Below the pieces are notes generated by a model that saw nothing but the letters and a program-made list of their open reading frames with translations, was not told where the DNA came from and searched no databases. The translations under genes were made by a program, and so were the position numbers. Shown piece by piece: positions 15,802 to 24,004 of a stretch of 64,000 nucleotides of DNA. Source of the stretch: an uncultured bacterium (lineage in GTDB: Bacteria > Cyanobacteriota > Vampirovibrionia > Gastranaerophilales > Gastranaerophilaceae); assembly GCA_949300485.1 (NCBI GenBank), contig CASGEL010000005.1, forward strand, positions 24,453-88,452, in the 5' to 3' direction. The number at the start of each line of letters is the position of its first letter. Position 1 is the first letter of the stretch.

Positions 15802-17178
15802 TTATTTTGAAAGTAATTCATTTATCGCTTTAGCAGCTTTTTTACCGGCTCCCATTGCATTGATAGCATTTGATTCTCCAACAGGTGCAACATCTCCTCC
15901 GGCATATATAAATGGAATATTAGTTGAACGATTTTCCGGGTCAACTTCAATGTAGCCTTTTTTATCAGTAATAATTTCAATACCTTCAGCTTCTGCAGAT
16001 TTTTGTATAATCGGATTAGGACCTGTGCCAAGGGCTACAATTACTGTGTCAACATCTTCGGTAGTATACTTACCTGTACCAACGGGTCTTCTTCTTCCTG
16101 ATGCATCAGGTTCTCCCAGCTCCATGATTTCAAATTTCATACCGTTTACGTATCCGTCTTTATCAAAAATTTCTACAGGAGCATGTAAAAATTTAAATTG
16201 AACACCTTCTTCTTTTGCATGTCTTATTTCTTCCAAACGAGCAGGAAGTTCTTTTTCAGTTCTACGGTATATAATGGATACTTCTTCAAATCCTACACGC
16301 ACAGCAGTTCTTGCAGCATCCATTGCAACATTACCTCCGCCTATAACTGCAACTTTTTTGCCGACTTTTAAAGGTGTAATACTGTCTTTATCTCTTCCTG
16401 CTCCCATAAGGTTTACTCGGGTCAGGAATTCATTTGCAGAGAACACACCGTTAAGGTTTTCGCCCGGAATATGCATCATTTTAGGCAGTCCTGCACCTGA
16501 GCAGATAAATATAGCATCGAAACCATCATCTTTTAATTGTTTTAATGTTATTGATTTACCTACTATAACGTTGGTATGGAATTCTACTCCCATTGCTTTG
16601 AGGTTAGTTATTTCTCTATCAAGAATTGTTCTTGGTAATCTGAATGGTGGGATACCGTAGCGTAAAACACCTCCGAGTTTATGTAGTGCTTCAAAAACAA
16701 CAACTTCATGTCCTGCTTTTCTAAGATCTGCTGCTGCAGTAATTCCTGCGCAGCCGGAGCCTACAATTGCAACTTTTTTCCCCGAAGGTTTAATTTCAGG
16801 CATATCTGCTTTTGTATTATCTCCGACGTATCTTTCTAAAGCTCCGATAGCAACAGATTCGCCTTTAATTCCTAAAATGCAGTTCCCTTCACATTGTCTT
16901 TCTTGCGGACAGACTCTGCCGCAGACTGACGGTAACATACTTGTTTCTCTGATGATTCTTCCTGCTTCATCAAGGTTATCATGTTTTAAAGCATCAATAA
17001 ATTCAGGAATTTTTATATTTACAGGACATCCTTGAACGCATCTTGGGTTTTTGCAGTGTAGGCATCTTGAAGCTTCAAGTTTTACCTGCTCCGGAGTTAA
17101 GTTGCTTTCAACTGCTTCAAAATTTGAGCGTCTTTCTATTTTGTCCTGTTCTTTTACGTGTTGTCTTTCTACAGCCAT
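15802..17178 (-). CDS. gltA: NADPH-dependent glutamate synthase small subunit (GltA/GltD type)
   Basis: A 458-aa flavo-iron-sulfur protein. Residues 38-110 carry the cysteine clusters CLHCKNPRCVQGCPV and CGRVCPQERQCEGNC for two 4Fe-4S centres. VAIVGSGCAGITAAADL is the FAD fold, VAVIGGGNVAMDAARTAVRVG the NADPH fold, and IFYAGGD-type IPFIYAGGDV closes the FAD site. It matches the stand-alone homotetrameric type (about 450 aa). The same architecture is shared by NfnB (NADH-dependent ferredoxin:NADP oxidoreductase), but no nfnA is adjacent. No large GltB-type subunit is visible. Ribosome site AAGGGA. Confidence 0.88.
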   Translation of the reverse strand: MAVERQHVKEQDKIERRSNFEAVESNLTPEQVKLEASRCLHCKNPRCVQGCPVNIKIPEFIDALKHDNLDEAGRIIRETSMLPSVCGRVCPQERQCEGNCILGIKGESVAIGALERYVGDNTKADMPEIKPSGKKVAIVGSGCAGITAAADLRKAGHEVVVFEALHKLGGVLRYGIPPFRLPRTILDREITNLKAMGVEFHTNVIVGKSITLKQLKDDGFDAIFICSGAGLPKMMHIPGENLNGVFSANEFLTRVNLMGAGRDKDSITPLKVGKKVAVIGGGNVAMDAARTAVRVGFEEVSIIYRRTEKELPARLEEIRHAKEEGVQFKFLHAPVEIFDKDGYVNGMKFEIMELGEPDASGRRRPVGTGKYTTEDVDTVIVALGTGPNPIIQKSAEAEGIEIITDKKGYIEVDPENRSTNIPFIYAGGDVAPVGESNAINAMGAGKKAAKAINELLSK

Positions 17179-17353
17179 TGTCCTATCCCTTCTTAATATA
17201 CAAAATAATTTAATTAATTATATTTTAATTAAAAAACATATCCAGTGCAAGTGGAGAAAAATCTTTCAAGTGATATTAAATAAATTTGGGTAAATTTATA
17301 TTATTTTTTATTTTATTCAAGAGATTTTAATTAAATAAGAGTCAAGTGATATT

Positions 17354-17572
17354 TTACTCATCAAAAGTTAATAATTCCGCTATAGTCATATTAAGATTTT
17401 TCGCGATTTTATCCAGATATTCCAATCGAGGACTACGTTTAAGATTTTCTATTCTATATATATAATCCTTTTCAAATCCACACATTAGCGAAAGTTTTTC
17501 TTGTGTTAAATTTTTTTCTTTTCTTATGTTTCGTAACCTAGATGCGAGTTTTCTTGTTATTTCACTTGACAT
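17354..17572 (-). CDS. XRE-family repressor (module 1)
   Basis: A 72-aa Cro/CI-type helix-turn-helix protein and little else: SRLRNIRKEKNLTQEKLSLMCGFEKDYIYRIENLKRSPRLEYLDKIAKNLNMTIAELL. The TQEKLSLMCG..KDYIYRIE segment is the DNA-reading unit. It is paralogous to the repressor at 17848 (same MSSEI start, same RIEN-KRSP turn). It is divergent from a small helical gene at 17629, with operator-like DNA between. The start codon lies inside the GACAT-N12-ATGTC dyad, which suggests self-repression. No ribosome site visible. Confidence 0.88.
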   Translation of the reverse strand: MSSEITRKLASRLRNIRKEKNLTQEKLSLMCGFEKDYIYRIENLKRSPRLEYLDKIAKNLNMTIAELLTFDE

Positions 17573-17622
17573 TATAAAAACAGTATGTCAATATATTTGA
17601 ATAGTCGACAGCCAATTGGCAG
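17568..17622. promoter_or_regulatory. Operator-like intergenic region of module 1
   Basis: Holds a dyad GACAT-N12-ATGTC that covers the repressor start codon, then, on the plus strand, GTATGTC-N11-ATAGTC-N-AC-N and the perfect 10-base palindrome GCCAATTGGC (17611-17620). Every element recurs at the same spacing in module 2. Confidence 0.65.
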
Positions 17623-17628
17623 GTGTAT

Positions 17629-17859
17629 ATGAATTGTGTTTTGCTACAAGAATTAAAATTACAAGTGGATTTGTTTAGTAAAGAAATTATTTATTTGCAA
17701 GGTAAATGTGATGCAGTAATTGAAGTCTGTAACATTCAATTAGAAAGTCTTGCGGGTCATAATAATAAAAATCATTTGCACTCTAAGATAAAAACATTAA
17801 GAGAGATTTCAGATATTCTTTTTTTAATTGATAAACAGATTAAAGATCTAAAATTTTAA
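17629..17859 (+). CDS. Small helical partner protein (module 1)
   Basis: A 76-aa protein, nearly all helical, with heptad-like Leu/Ile spacing (LQELKLQVDLFSKEIIYLQG, then IKTLREISDILFLIDKQIKDL) and three cysteines. It is similar to the product at 18124, sharing a CN-x-x-L-x-S core and a C-terminal L-x-x-I-x-x-L pattern. A GTG at 17623 is an alternative start; ATG 17629 gives the better match to the paralogue. No ribosome site. The last 12 bases overlap the convergent repressor gene. Function unknown; a repressor partner or an antitoxin/toxin-like factor are guesses. Confidence 0.6.
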   Translation: MNCVLLQELKLQVDLFSKEIIYLQGKCDAVIEVCNIQLESLAGHNNKNHLHSKIKTLREISDILFLIDKQIKDLKF

Positions 17860-18060
17860 AAGTTCGTTTAGCGTTATATTTAGCCCTTTTGATAATTTCC
17901 ATAGTATATCTAATCCGGGAGATCTTTTGCAGTTTTCTATTCTTCCAATATAGCTTCTGTCAACTCCAGCAGCCAAAGCCAAATCTTCCTGAGACATATT
18001 TCTTTGTCGTCTTAGTTGTTTAAGTCTTTGAGCAAACTTTTGGGAGATTTCACTTGACAT
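17848..18060 (-). CDS. XRE-family repressor (module 2)
   Basis: A 70-residue HTH protein: RLKQLRRQRNMSQEDLALAAGVDRSYIGRIENCKRSPGLDILWKLSKGLNITLNELL. The SQEDLALAAGV..SYIGRIE segment is a textbook Cro/CI recognition unit. It is paralogous to 17354-17572 and has the same divergent arrangement with a small helical gene. The start codon sits in GACAT-N12-ATGTC. As with module 1, there is no dimerisation domain beyond the HTH, so the helical partner might provide it. Confidence 0.88.
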   Translation of the reverse strand: MSSEISQKFAQRLKQLRRQRNMSQEDLALAAGVDRSYIGRIENCKRSPGLDILWKLSKGLNITLNELLKF

Positions 18061-18110
18061 ATTCTAAAATGTATGTCGCAATCCGGTTATAGTCTACGGC
18101 CAATTGGCAC
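18056..18110. promoter_or_regulatory. Operator-like intergenic region of module 2
   Basis: GACAT-N12-ATGTC covers the repressor start; on the plus strand GTATGTC-N11-ATAGTC-N-AC-N leads into the palindrome GCCAATTGGC (18099-18108). TTATAGT could be the -10 of the plus-strand gene, putting the palindrome at its transcription start. Confidence 0.65.
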
Positions 18111-18123
18111 ATGGTTTGATACA

Positions 18124-18351
18124 ATGTTTTTAACAGTTTTAAATGAAGAAACAAGTTATATAAAAGAAGATTTAAGTAATATGATTGAAGATTATAAATC
18201 TATCAATGATTTTTGTAATGAAACTTTAAAATCCATTGAAGTTTATCATTATTCAAATTCTCAAGTTGCTCAAATAAAAAAGTTTGCTAATTCTTTATCT
18301 ACGTTATCAGAAACAATCAATTTGTTAAAAAATAAATTGAATAATCTATAA
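18124..18351 (+). CDS. Small helical partner protein (module 2)
   Basis: A 75-residue helical protein (VLNEETSYIKEDLSNMIEDYKSINDFCNETLKS; then LSTLSETINLLKNKLNNL) paralogous to the product at 17629. An in-frame ATG at 18073 would add 17 residues, but that ATG is part of the operator and has no ribosome site; starting at 18124 gives the same length as the paralogue. The gene probably makes a short-leader transcript controlled by the adjacent repressor. Function not recognised. Confidence 0.55.
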   Translation: MFLTVLNEETSYIKEDLSNMIEDYKSINDFCNETLKSIEVYHYSNSQVAQIKKFANSLSTLSETINLLKNKLNNL

Positions 18352-18427
18352 TTTTTATTTTTTATTATTGGTATTACTGAGAATTTGTGTTATCATTGTT
18401 GCAGCGTATTATTATCAGGTGCGGGAT

Positions 18428-19618
18428 ATGGTTCTTGAATTCGTCGTTTTGATATTATCTGTTGCGGTTACGGCTTTTGCCGTATGGAGTTTGGCTTCTT
18501 TGTTTTATAAAAATTCAATTCAGAATTTAAAGGAAGAAAATCTGCAATTAAAAGCTCAGGCCGGATTGAAGGATGCTGTTATTAATGAGGTAAAATTATC
18601 TTTTTCTCAAATTGCACAGGAATCTTTGAAAAATCAGCAGGAGGCATTATTAAATGAACATTCAAGGGATTTGAAATCCAAAATGGAGTTGTTCAAAGCT
18701 GAGGAATTGGTGCCTGTAAATAATTTATTGAAAGAATTTAAAGAAAGTATAGACAACTATCAAAAATCTCATCAGCAGGAATCTCTGGATATAAAGAATG
18801 CTATTGTTACTGCTGAAAAATATGCTAAAGCTCTTACTATGAACCAAAATTCAAAAGGTGAATTCGGTGAAGACTGGCTTGAACAAATTTTTAAGTTTGC
18901 AAATCTTGAAGAAAATGTCCATTATACAAAGCAGTTTTCCTCAAACGGAATAAAGCCTGATTTTGTAGTCAACCTTCCTGATAATAAGCATATGATTATT
19001 GACTCAAAAGTTATTTTGAAAAACTTTATTGAATATCGGCAAAGTGATGATGCTATTTATAAAAAAGCTTTCATTACTGATATAAGCAATTGTATAACAC
19101 AATTGGCAAAGAAAAATTATGAGGAACTGAATAGTGTAATTCAGCCTGGTTTTATATTGATGTATATTCCAATTGAAGCATGTGTGGATATGATATATAC
19201 GGATTTGGATTGCAGGAAGGTTGTTGAACTGGCAAATTCAAGGAATATAATAATTGTCGGAACGGCATCTTTATTAGTCACTCTTCGGCTGGTAAATCAA
19301 TTATGGGCATCACAAATACAGTATGATAATGTGAAGAATATTATAACTGTGGGTGAAAATTTGTATAATAATATTGCTTCCCATGCTCAAAATCTTCAAA
19401 ATATTCAGCAGTCAATAGATAAAGCTGCTAAAAGTATTCAAACAGAGATTAATAGATTTACTGCAAGGAATAACGGTAGTATATTTAAAGAGGCAGAGAA
19501 ATTAATTCAGTATGGAATATCTTCAAAGGAAATAAAGTCAGGTAAAAAGATTCTTGAAAATAAAATACCTCAAGAATTTTTACAGGAAAATAGTAATGAC
19601 ACCGCGGTAAATGTATAG
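18428..19618 (+). CDS. rmuC: RmuC-family protein
   Basis: A 396-aa protein with an N-terminal membrane helix (FVVLILSVAVTAFAVWSLAS), a long coiled coil (about residues 35-130) and the RmuC nuclease-like core: NSKGEFGEDWLEQIFK, PDFVVNLPDNKHMIIDSKV, then FILMYIPIEACVDMIY and IIIVGTASLLVTLRLV. The GE-G...E and D-x-x-V...D-S-K residues are those of the restriction-endonuclease-like fold. In E. coli RmuC limits inversions at short inverted repeats. Start ATG 18428 follows AGGTG; a TTG 60 bases earlier is less likely. Co-directional with 19633. Confidence 0.88.
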   Translation: MVLEFVVLILSVAVTAFAVWSLASLFYKNSIQNLKEENLQLKAQAGLKDAVINEVKLSFSQIAQESLKNQQEALLNEHSRDLKSKMELFKAEELVPVNNLLKEFKESIDNYQKSHQQESLDIKNAIVTAEKYAKALTMNQNSKGEFGEDWLEQIFKFANLEENVHYTKQFSSNGIKPDFVVNLPDNKHMIIDSKVILKNFIEYRQSDDAIYKKAFITDISNCITQLAKKNYEELNSVIQPGFILMYIPIEACVDMIYTDLDCRKVVELANSRNIIIVGTASLLVTLRLVNQLWASQIQYDNVKNIITVGENLYNNIASHAQNLQNIQQSIDKAAKSIQTEINRFTARNNGSIFKEAEKLIQYGISSKEIKSGKKILENKIPQEFLQENSNDTAVNV

Positions 19619-19632
19619 GAGTATGAAATAAA

Positions 19633-20886
19633 ATGAGTGATAATTATTTTGAAGAAAATAGAAAATTTTTAGGACTTAAGGGAGTTATAGGAAGACGAGA
19701 TTTTATTGTTAATTATTTCATAATAGAACTTATAGATGTTTTATTATGGTCTATACCTTTGGGCATTGCAGTCTTTTTTAAACCCGGCTTTTTATCAAGG
19801 CTGCTTGATTCGGCTCTGTCAGCGCCTGCCAGTCAGCCATTTATTATAGTCTTAGGAATGGCTATTCTAGGGCTGTTTATTGTTCCTTTATATTTTTCAA
19901 GTATTGTTCGAAGGGTAAGAGATATTTTAGGAGAAGAGGATGATAACAGAGTTTATTTATTATCATCGGTTTTGGCTGTTATCTGTTATATTTCATATAC
20001 TCCTGTTGGTTATTTATTTATGGGTAAATGGCTGGTTATATTTGTATTTTTGTGTATGATGTGCTGGGAAGGAAAAATTACATCTAAGAAGCCGAAAAGT
20101 GATATTATAAAATTCAATTGGGGGGCATTTTGGGGAACTTGGATGTGGGGGTTAATCAATAAAGTTCCTGTTACTTTATTTGCCATACCTCTTGTTTTTA
20201 CTTTGGGCATCCTGCCTTTTATGATTATCTGCGGGTTAAAGGGTAACGAATGGGCGTATGAAAAAGATAAGGAACGAGAAGTTGAGACTTTTCATAAAAC
20301 ACAGTCAACTCAAGCAACTATATTTAGTGTGGCTGCACCGTTCATAATCATTGGTTGTACGTTTTTTACATTTTTGACCGTAACAGCAGGTGTTGCTGGG
20401 TATGTGAAAGCAAGTCCTGAATTTTCTAAAAAATTTGACACTTTTGTGAGAACAAATGAAGAGGCAATAGTAAAAAGTACATTTCCGAAAATAGAATTGA
20501 CAAAAGATGAATATAAGTTTTTTGTAAGTCCTGTGACTTGGAATGAAGAATCAAGATTCACAAGGGCTTCTGCATTTAAAACAGCTGTAAATTATGTAAT
20601 ATTACAGCAAGAAGAAGATACTCAGACGGATAAGCTGCAAGAACCATCAGATAAAAGTAAATCGGAAGATAAGTTTAATAAGGACAAAATTCTTAAATAT
20701 ATTCAGGTTTCTAATAAAACTAAAATATACAGTTCATTTAATAATGAAATCCTAGCTGAATATTATATCGAACCATCTAAGTATGAGAGCCTGCTAAAAA
20801 ATCTTAAGACAAAAAGTGATTTGAAGAATTTGTATAAGGTTTTGGAAACAGGATATAAATTTAATGATCACCCATCCATTCCATAG
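19633..20886 (+). CDS. Multi-domain membrane protein, DUF805-like N-terminus
   Basis: A 417-residue protein with ribosome site AGGAG. Residues 10-135 resemble DUF805 (LKGVIGRRDFIVNYF, helices, then a basic loop SIVRRVRDI). Residues 155-215 look like a DUF2628-type unit (FNWGAFWGTWMWGLINKVPV ... GLKGNEWAYEKDKE), a W/G-rich stretch followed by two helices and a G-N-W end. A further helix at about 235-260 leads to a soluble charged tail of about 150 residues. It lies 14 bases after rmuC and is closed by a terminator. Function unknown. Confidence 0.65.
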   Translation: MSDNYFEENRKFLGLKGVIGRRDFIVNYFIIELIDVLLWSIPLGIAVFFKPGFLSRLLDSALSAPASQPFIIVLGMAILGLFIVPLYFSSIVRRVRDILGEEDDNRVYLLSSVLAVICYISYTPVGYLFMGKWLVIFVFLCMMCWEGKITSKKPKSDIIKFNWGAFWGTWMWGLINKVPVTLFAIPLVFTLGILPFMIICGLKGNEWAYEKDKEREVETFHKTQSTQATIFSVAAPFIIIGCTFFTFLTVTAGVAGYVKASPEFSKKFDTFVRTNEEAIVKSTFPKIELTKDEYKFFVSPVTWNEESRFTRASAFKTAVNYVILQQEEDTQTDKLQEPSDKSKSEDKFNKDKILKYIQVSNKTKIYSSFNNEILAEYYIEPSKYESLLKNLKTKSDLKNLYKVLETGYKFNDHPSIP

Positions 20887-20912
20887 GGCAAATAACAAAA
20901 ATGGTATAAACT

Positions 20913-20943
20913 AAAAAACGGTTATTAATTAACCGTTTTTTTA
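20913..20943. terminator. Bidirectional terminator
   Basis: AAAAAACGGTTA and TAACCGTTTTTTT pair around a 5-base loop, with T-runs on both sides. It overlaps the last codons of the convergent gene at 20925. Confidence 0.8.
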
Positions 20944-21386
20944 TTGGCTAAATAATTATCTAAAATTATACAGGCATCAGCAATTAAACCCTCGCAAGGT
21001 CGTTCTTTGTAGTATTGTTCATTTCTTTTTGAGGGGATGGGTGATGATATTGTTTCATCCAAACCTAAAAGTTCTCGGCAGATAATTGAATTATTTTTCT
21101 TTTTAAATTCTTCTGCAAGTTTTTGTATTAGGGCATAGTGTTTTGCTTTTTTTTCATCGTTGTTATTTTCAATATAGCCGTCTTCCAATCCTGCAACCAT
21201 AAACATAGAGCTTACGGCACCGCAAACTTCTCTTAGTCTGCCCATTCCTCCGCCGAATGATGAGGATAATTTTAAAGCGGTTTTTTTATCAAATCCGTAA
21301 TCTTGCGCGTATGCTAAAAAAACTGATTGTGCGCAATTATATCCGTCTTTGAAATATTGTCTGGCAAGTTGTTCTTTTGGTGTCAT
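20925..21386 (-). CDS. C_GCAxxG_C_C family redox protein
   Basis: A 153-residue protein of the C_GCAxxG_C_C family (putative redox-active). The pattern is complete: YNCAQSV (first Cys), GGGMGRLREVCGAVSSM (Cys-Gly-Ala-Val-Ser in place of CGAxxG), then C in NSIICRELLG and C in RPCEGLIADAC. Such proteins are often encoded beside iron-sulfur or disulfide-linked genes; here the neighbours are RNA methylation and peptide turnover. Ribosome site AAGGA. It lies 11 bases after the SpoU methylase gene, so is probably in that operon. Confidence 0.82.
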   Translation of the reverse strand: MTPKEQLARQYFKDGYNCAQSVFLAYAQDYGFDKKTALKLSSSFGGGMGRLREVCGAVSSMFMVAGLEDGYIENNNDEKKAKHYALIQKLAEEFKKKNNSIICRELLGLDETISSPIPSKRNEQYYKERPCEGLIADACIILDNYLANKKTVN

Positions 21387-21397
21387 TTGATTTATCC

Positions 21398-22147
21398 TTA
21401 TGTAAACAGTTCATACAAAATAATAGAAGCTGAAGATGCTAAATTTAGAGATTCAACAGTTTGTGCCATTTCAATTTTAACAGAGGTTGTTGAATATTTT
21501 ATTAATTCTTCAGATAAACCTTCTGCCTCTGAACCAAACATGATAAGGCAGGGTGTTTTTAGTTTAAATGATTTCAATTTATTTGCAGATCTTGGCAGTG
21601 TAGCAACTCTGTCAAAATTTTGGAATATTATTTCAAGTTCTTTAAACTCCTGTATATTTATAACCGGAATTTTCCATAAATTCCCTACTGCAGATCTGAC
21701 ACATTTCGGATTGTATATATCAACCGTTTCACCTCCAAACAGTACGATTGCTTCCGCACCGAAAGCAACGGCACTCCTGATAATAGTTCCAAGGTTTCCC
21801 AAGTCTTTTATATTTTCAAGTAAGACTACTCTTTGTTTGTTTTTTAAAATGTTTGTATTATAGATTTTTTGGCAGCCTATAGCAACAGCTGCAGGAGCGG
21901 ATTCTGTTGCTGAAATTTTTTTTAATACATTTTCATTAGTTTTAATCAGTATATCTTCAGCAAAACTGTAGTCGTTAATATGTTTTTCAATAACAAAAAT
22001 GTGTTCCAGTTTAATCCCTGAGTCAAAAGCCTCTTTTATTGCTTTAAATCCTTCAAGAATAAATTTTCCGGTTTTTGAACGGTATTTTTTCTGTTGTAAT
22101 TTTACGGTTTCTTTTACTAAATCGTTATTTACACTTGTAATTTCCAT
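21398..22147 (-). CDS. SpoU/TrmH-family RNA 2'-O-methyltransferase
   Basis: A 249-aa SPOUT enzyme. The N-terminal substrate-binding domain (KKYRSKTGKFILEGFKAIKEA) is followed by the trefoil-knot core: NIKDLGNLGTIIRSAVAFGA (motif 1), IMFGSEAEGLSEEL (motif 2) and ESLNLASSASIILYE (motif 3), where SAM binds. It most likely methylates ribose in rRNA or tRNA; the target cannot be told from sequence. Its ATG shares a base with the stop of the aminopeptidase gene (TAATG), showing tight coupling. Confidence 0.88.
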   Translation of the reverse strand: MEITSVNNDLVKETVKLQQKKYRSKTGKFILEGFKAIKEAFDSGIKLEHIFVIEKHINDYSFAEDILIKTNENVLKKISATESAPAAVAIGCQKIYNTNILKNKQRVVLLENIKDLGNLGTIIRSAVAFGAEAIVLFGGETVDIYNPKCVRSAVGNLWKIPVINIQEFKELEIIFQNFDRVATLPRSANKLKSFKLKTPCLIMFGSEAEGLSEELIKYSTTSVKIEMAQTVESLNLASSASIILYELFT

Positions 22148-23718
22148 TATTTAACCTCAAATTCTTGGAGCCATTGTTTTTCTTGTTCTGTCAGCATATC
22201 AAAGTCTATAAGTTTTTTTTCATAATTCATATTCACGAAAGAATGAATATCATTATCTTTGAAATAACAGGAGTTTTCTAATCTGACTCCAAAAGCGCCT
22301 TCTTTATAGAGTCCCGGCTCTATTGAAAAGCACATCCCATCAAGTATTGGAGTTTGTGCAATTTCTCCTGAGCTTAAATTTGGCGGATATTCATGAACAT
22401 TTATTCCTATTCCATGACCTAAACCATGATTAAAAATAAAACCTTCAGTATCTGTTGTATCAAAAAAATCACGAATTGATTTATCAATATCATATCCTAT
22501 AATTGGTCTTTCTGAATTTACTTTTGCAAAGTTAAATGCGTTTAAAAAAGCTTTTAATACCAGTGTATAAATTTTCTTTTGAAGTTTTGTCGGATCTCCT
22601 TTTACAAAAACTCTTGTGATATCAGTGGCTAAGCCTCCTTCAAAATAAGCTCCGCAATCTATTAAAATAAGTGAACCGTCTGTTATGATTTCTTCCTTTG
22701 ATGATTTTGAATAGTGAGCAAGTGCGGAATTTTTATCTTTTGCAACAATAGATTTAAAACTTAGGCCCACAGCACCCTGTTTTTTGAATTCTTCTTCCAA
22801 TCTTGTTGCAATATCGTATTCGGAGATATTTTCGTTATTATAGATAAAATTTCTTATAGCACTGACCGCTATATCAGTTTTATTGAAAGCCTCTTTAAGG
22901 TGTTCAAGTTCTGCATTATTTTTTCTTGCTTTCATTAATTTTATCGGGTTTTCGATTAGTTCTTCAGCTTTTCCAGAAAGAAGATTGTAGTCAAATACGT
23001 TTATAGATGACTTATCAATAAGAATTGTTTTTTGCGTAGATTTTAAAAATTCTTCAAGACTATGCATTTTATTCGGAGTGAATAAAATAGAGTTGTCTTT
23101 TAAAATAATTGCTTTGGCATTAATTTTGGCAGAATATTTTTGAGAATAATTTCTCATATTAAATATATATGAAACTTCATCAAGATCTGTGATATATATG
23201 GCTTCATCATCAGTTAAGTTTTGAGATATTTTTGAAATTTTTTCATTTGCTGTGAATCCACTATATTTTTTATCAATTAAAATATTATCAGGAGTTGAGA
23301 TTTTTTTGTTATTATCAAGCGGATCTTCATCTAAAAATTTAACTTGTCTTTTAGATAATATTTCTTCCGCTTTTTTTAGTGAGATTTTTTTTGAAAAAAC
23401 TCCTAATGTTTCTTGTTCAGGAATTCTTTTTAAAAGTTCATCAATAAATTTTTGTCCAGTTTGTAATTTTACAACTGTGATTTTATTGTGGTCAACTTCC
23501 TGGTCAGCCTGAATATGATATCTGCCGTCGACAAAAAGATATATTGTTTCAGGGCTAACAAGGGCTTCTCCTGTTGAACCGGAAAAGTTTGTAAGCTTGT
23601 ATCTTGAATTTTCTTCCAAAGTATTATATTCAACTAAAAATTCATTAGTTGAATTAACGAGCAGATAGTTAACCTTATGATTAATCATAAAATTTTTAAT
23701 TATTGCAAAGTTATCCAT
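22147..23718 (-). CDS. Aminopeptidase P-type M24 metallopeptidase
   Basis: A 523-aa Xaa-Pro aminopeptidase-like enzyme: two creatinase-type N-terminal domains (residues 1-290) and a C-terminal pita-bread domain. The five metal ligands can be placed: Asp in LIDCGAYFEGG, Asp in TDITRVF, His in NHGLGHGIG, Glu in SIEPGLY and Glu in VRLENSC. The three-part build without the eukaryotic tail matches bacterial long forms. It lies one base after the parvulin stop and overlaps the methylase start. Removes N-terminal residues before proline; cytosolic. Confidence 0.88.
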   Translation of the reverse strand: MDNFAIIKNFMINHKVNYLLVNSTNEFLVEYNTLEENSRYKLTNFSGSTGEALVSPETIYLFVDGRYHIQADQEVDHNKITVVKLQTGQKFIDELLKRIPEQETLGVFSKKISLKKAEEILSKRQVKFLDEDPLDNNKKISTPDNILIDKKYSGFTANEKISKISQNLTDDEAIYITDLDEVSYIFNMRNYSQKYSAKINAKAIILKDNSILFTPNKMHSLEEFLKSTQKTILIDKSSINVFDYNLLSGKAEELIENPIKLMKARKNNAELEHLKEAFNKTDIAVSAIRNFIYNNENISEYDIATRLEEEFKKQGAVGLSFKSIVAKDKNSALAHYSKSSKEEIITDGSLILIDCGAYFEGGLATDITRVFVKGDPTKLQKKIYTLVLKAFLNAFNFAKVNSERPIIGYDIDKSIRDFFDTTDTEGFIFNHGLGHGIGINVHEYPPNLSSGEIAQTPILDGMCFSIEPGLYKEGAFGVRLENSCYFKDNDIHSFVNMNYEKKLIDFDMLTEQEKQWLQEFEVK

Positions 23719-23719
23719 A

Positions 23720-24004
23720 TTATTCTTTGCCGGTTAGTTGAATTAAATGCCAACCAAATTGGGTTTCTACAGGTTGAGAAATTTCGCCGATTTCATTAAG
23801 TTCAAAAGCTGCATCTTCAAATGGTTTTACCATCATTCCTTTTCCAAAATACCCTAAGTCACCGCCGTTTTGCCCTGATGGACATAGTGAATTCTCTTTA
23901 GCCGCTTGGGCAAAATCTTTGCCGTTTTTAATCTCGTTATATAAATCCATAGCTTCTTGTTCTGTTTTTACAAGGATATGGCTAGCTCTGATTTCAGTTG
24001 TCAT
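23720..24004 (-). CDS. PpiC-type (parvulin) peptidyl-prolyl isomerase
   Basis: A 94-residue single-domain parvulin: RASHILVKTEQEAMDLYNEIKNGKDFAQAA, SLCPSGQNGGDLGYFGKGMMVKPFEDAAFEL, and the closing TQFGWHLIQL. The paired histidines, the GGDLG strand and FGWH motif are standard. It has no signal peptide, so acts in the cytosol. ATG 24004 follows AGGAG; a longer in-frame reading adds 43 Cys-rich residues that do not belong to the family. First gene of the operon with aminopeptidase P and the SpoU methylase. Confidence 0.9.
   Translation of the reverse strand: MTTEIRASHILVKTEQEAMDLYNEIKNGKDFAQAAKENSLCPSGQNGGDLGYFGKGMMVKPFEDAAFELNEIGEISQPVETQFGWHLIQLTGKE

Noticed and set aside
17354..18351. Integrated prophage around the XRE genes
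   Set aside because: No integrase, terminase, capsid or lysis genes nearby; flanks are housekeeping genes.
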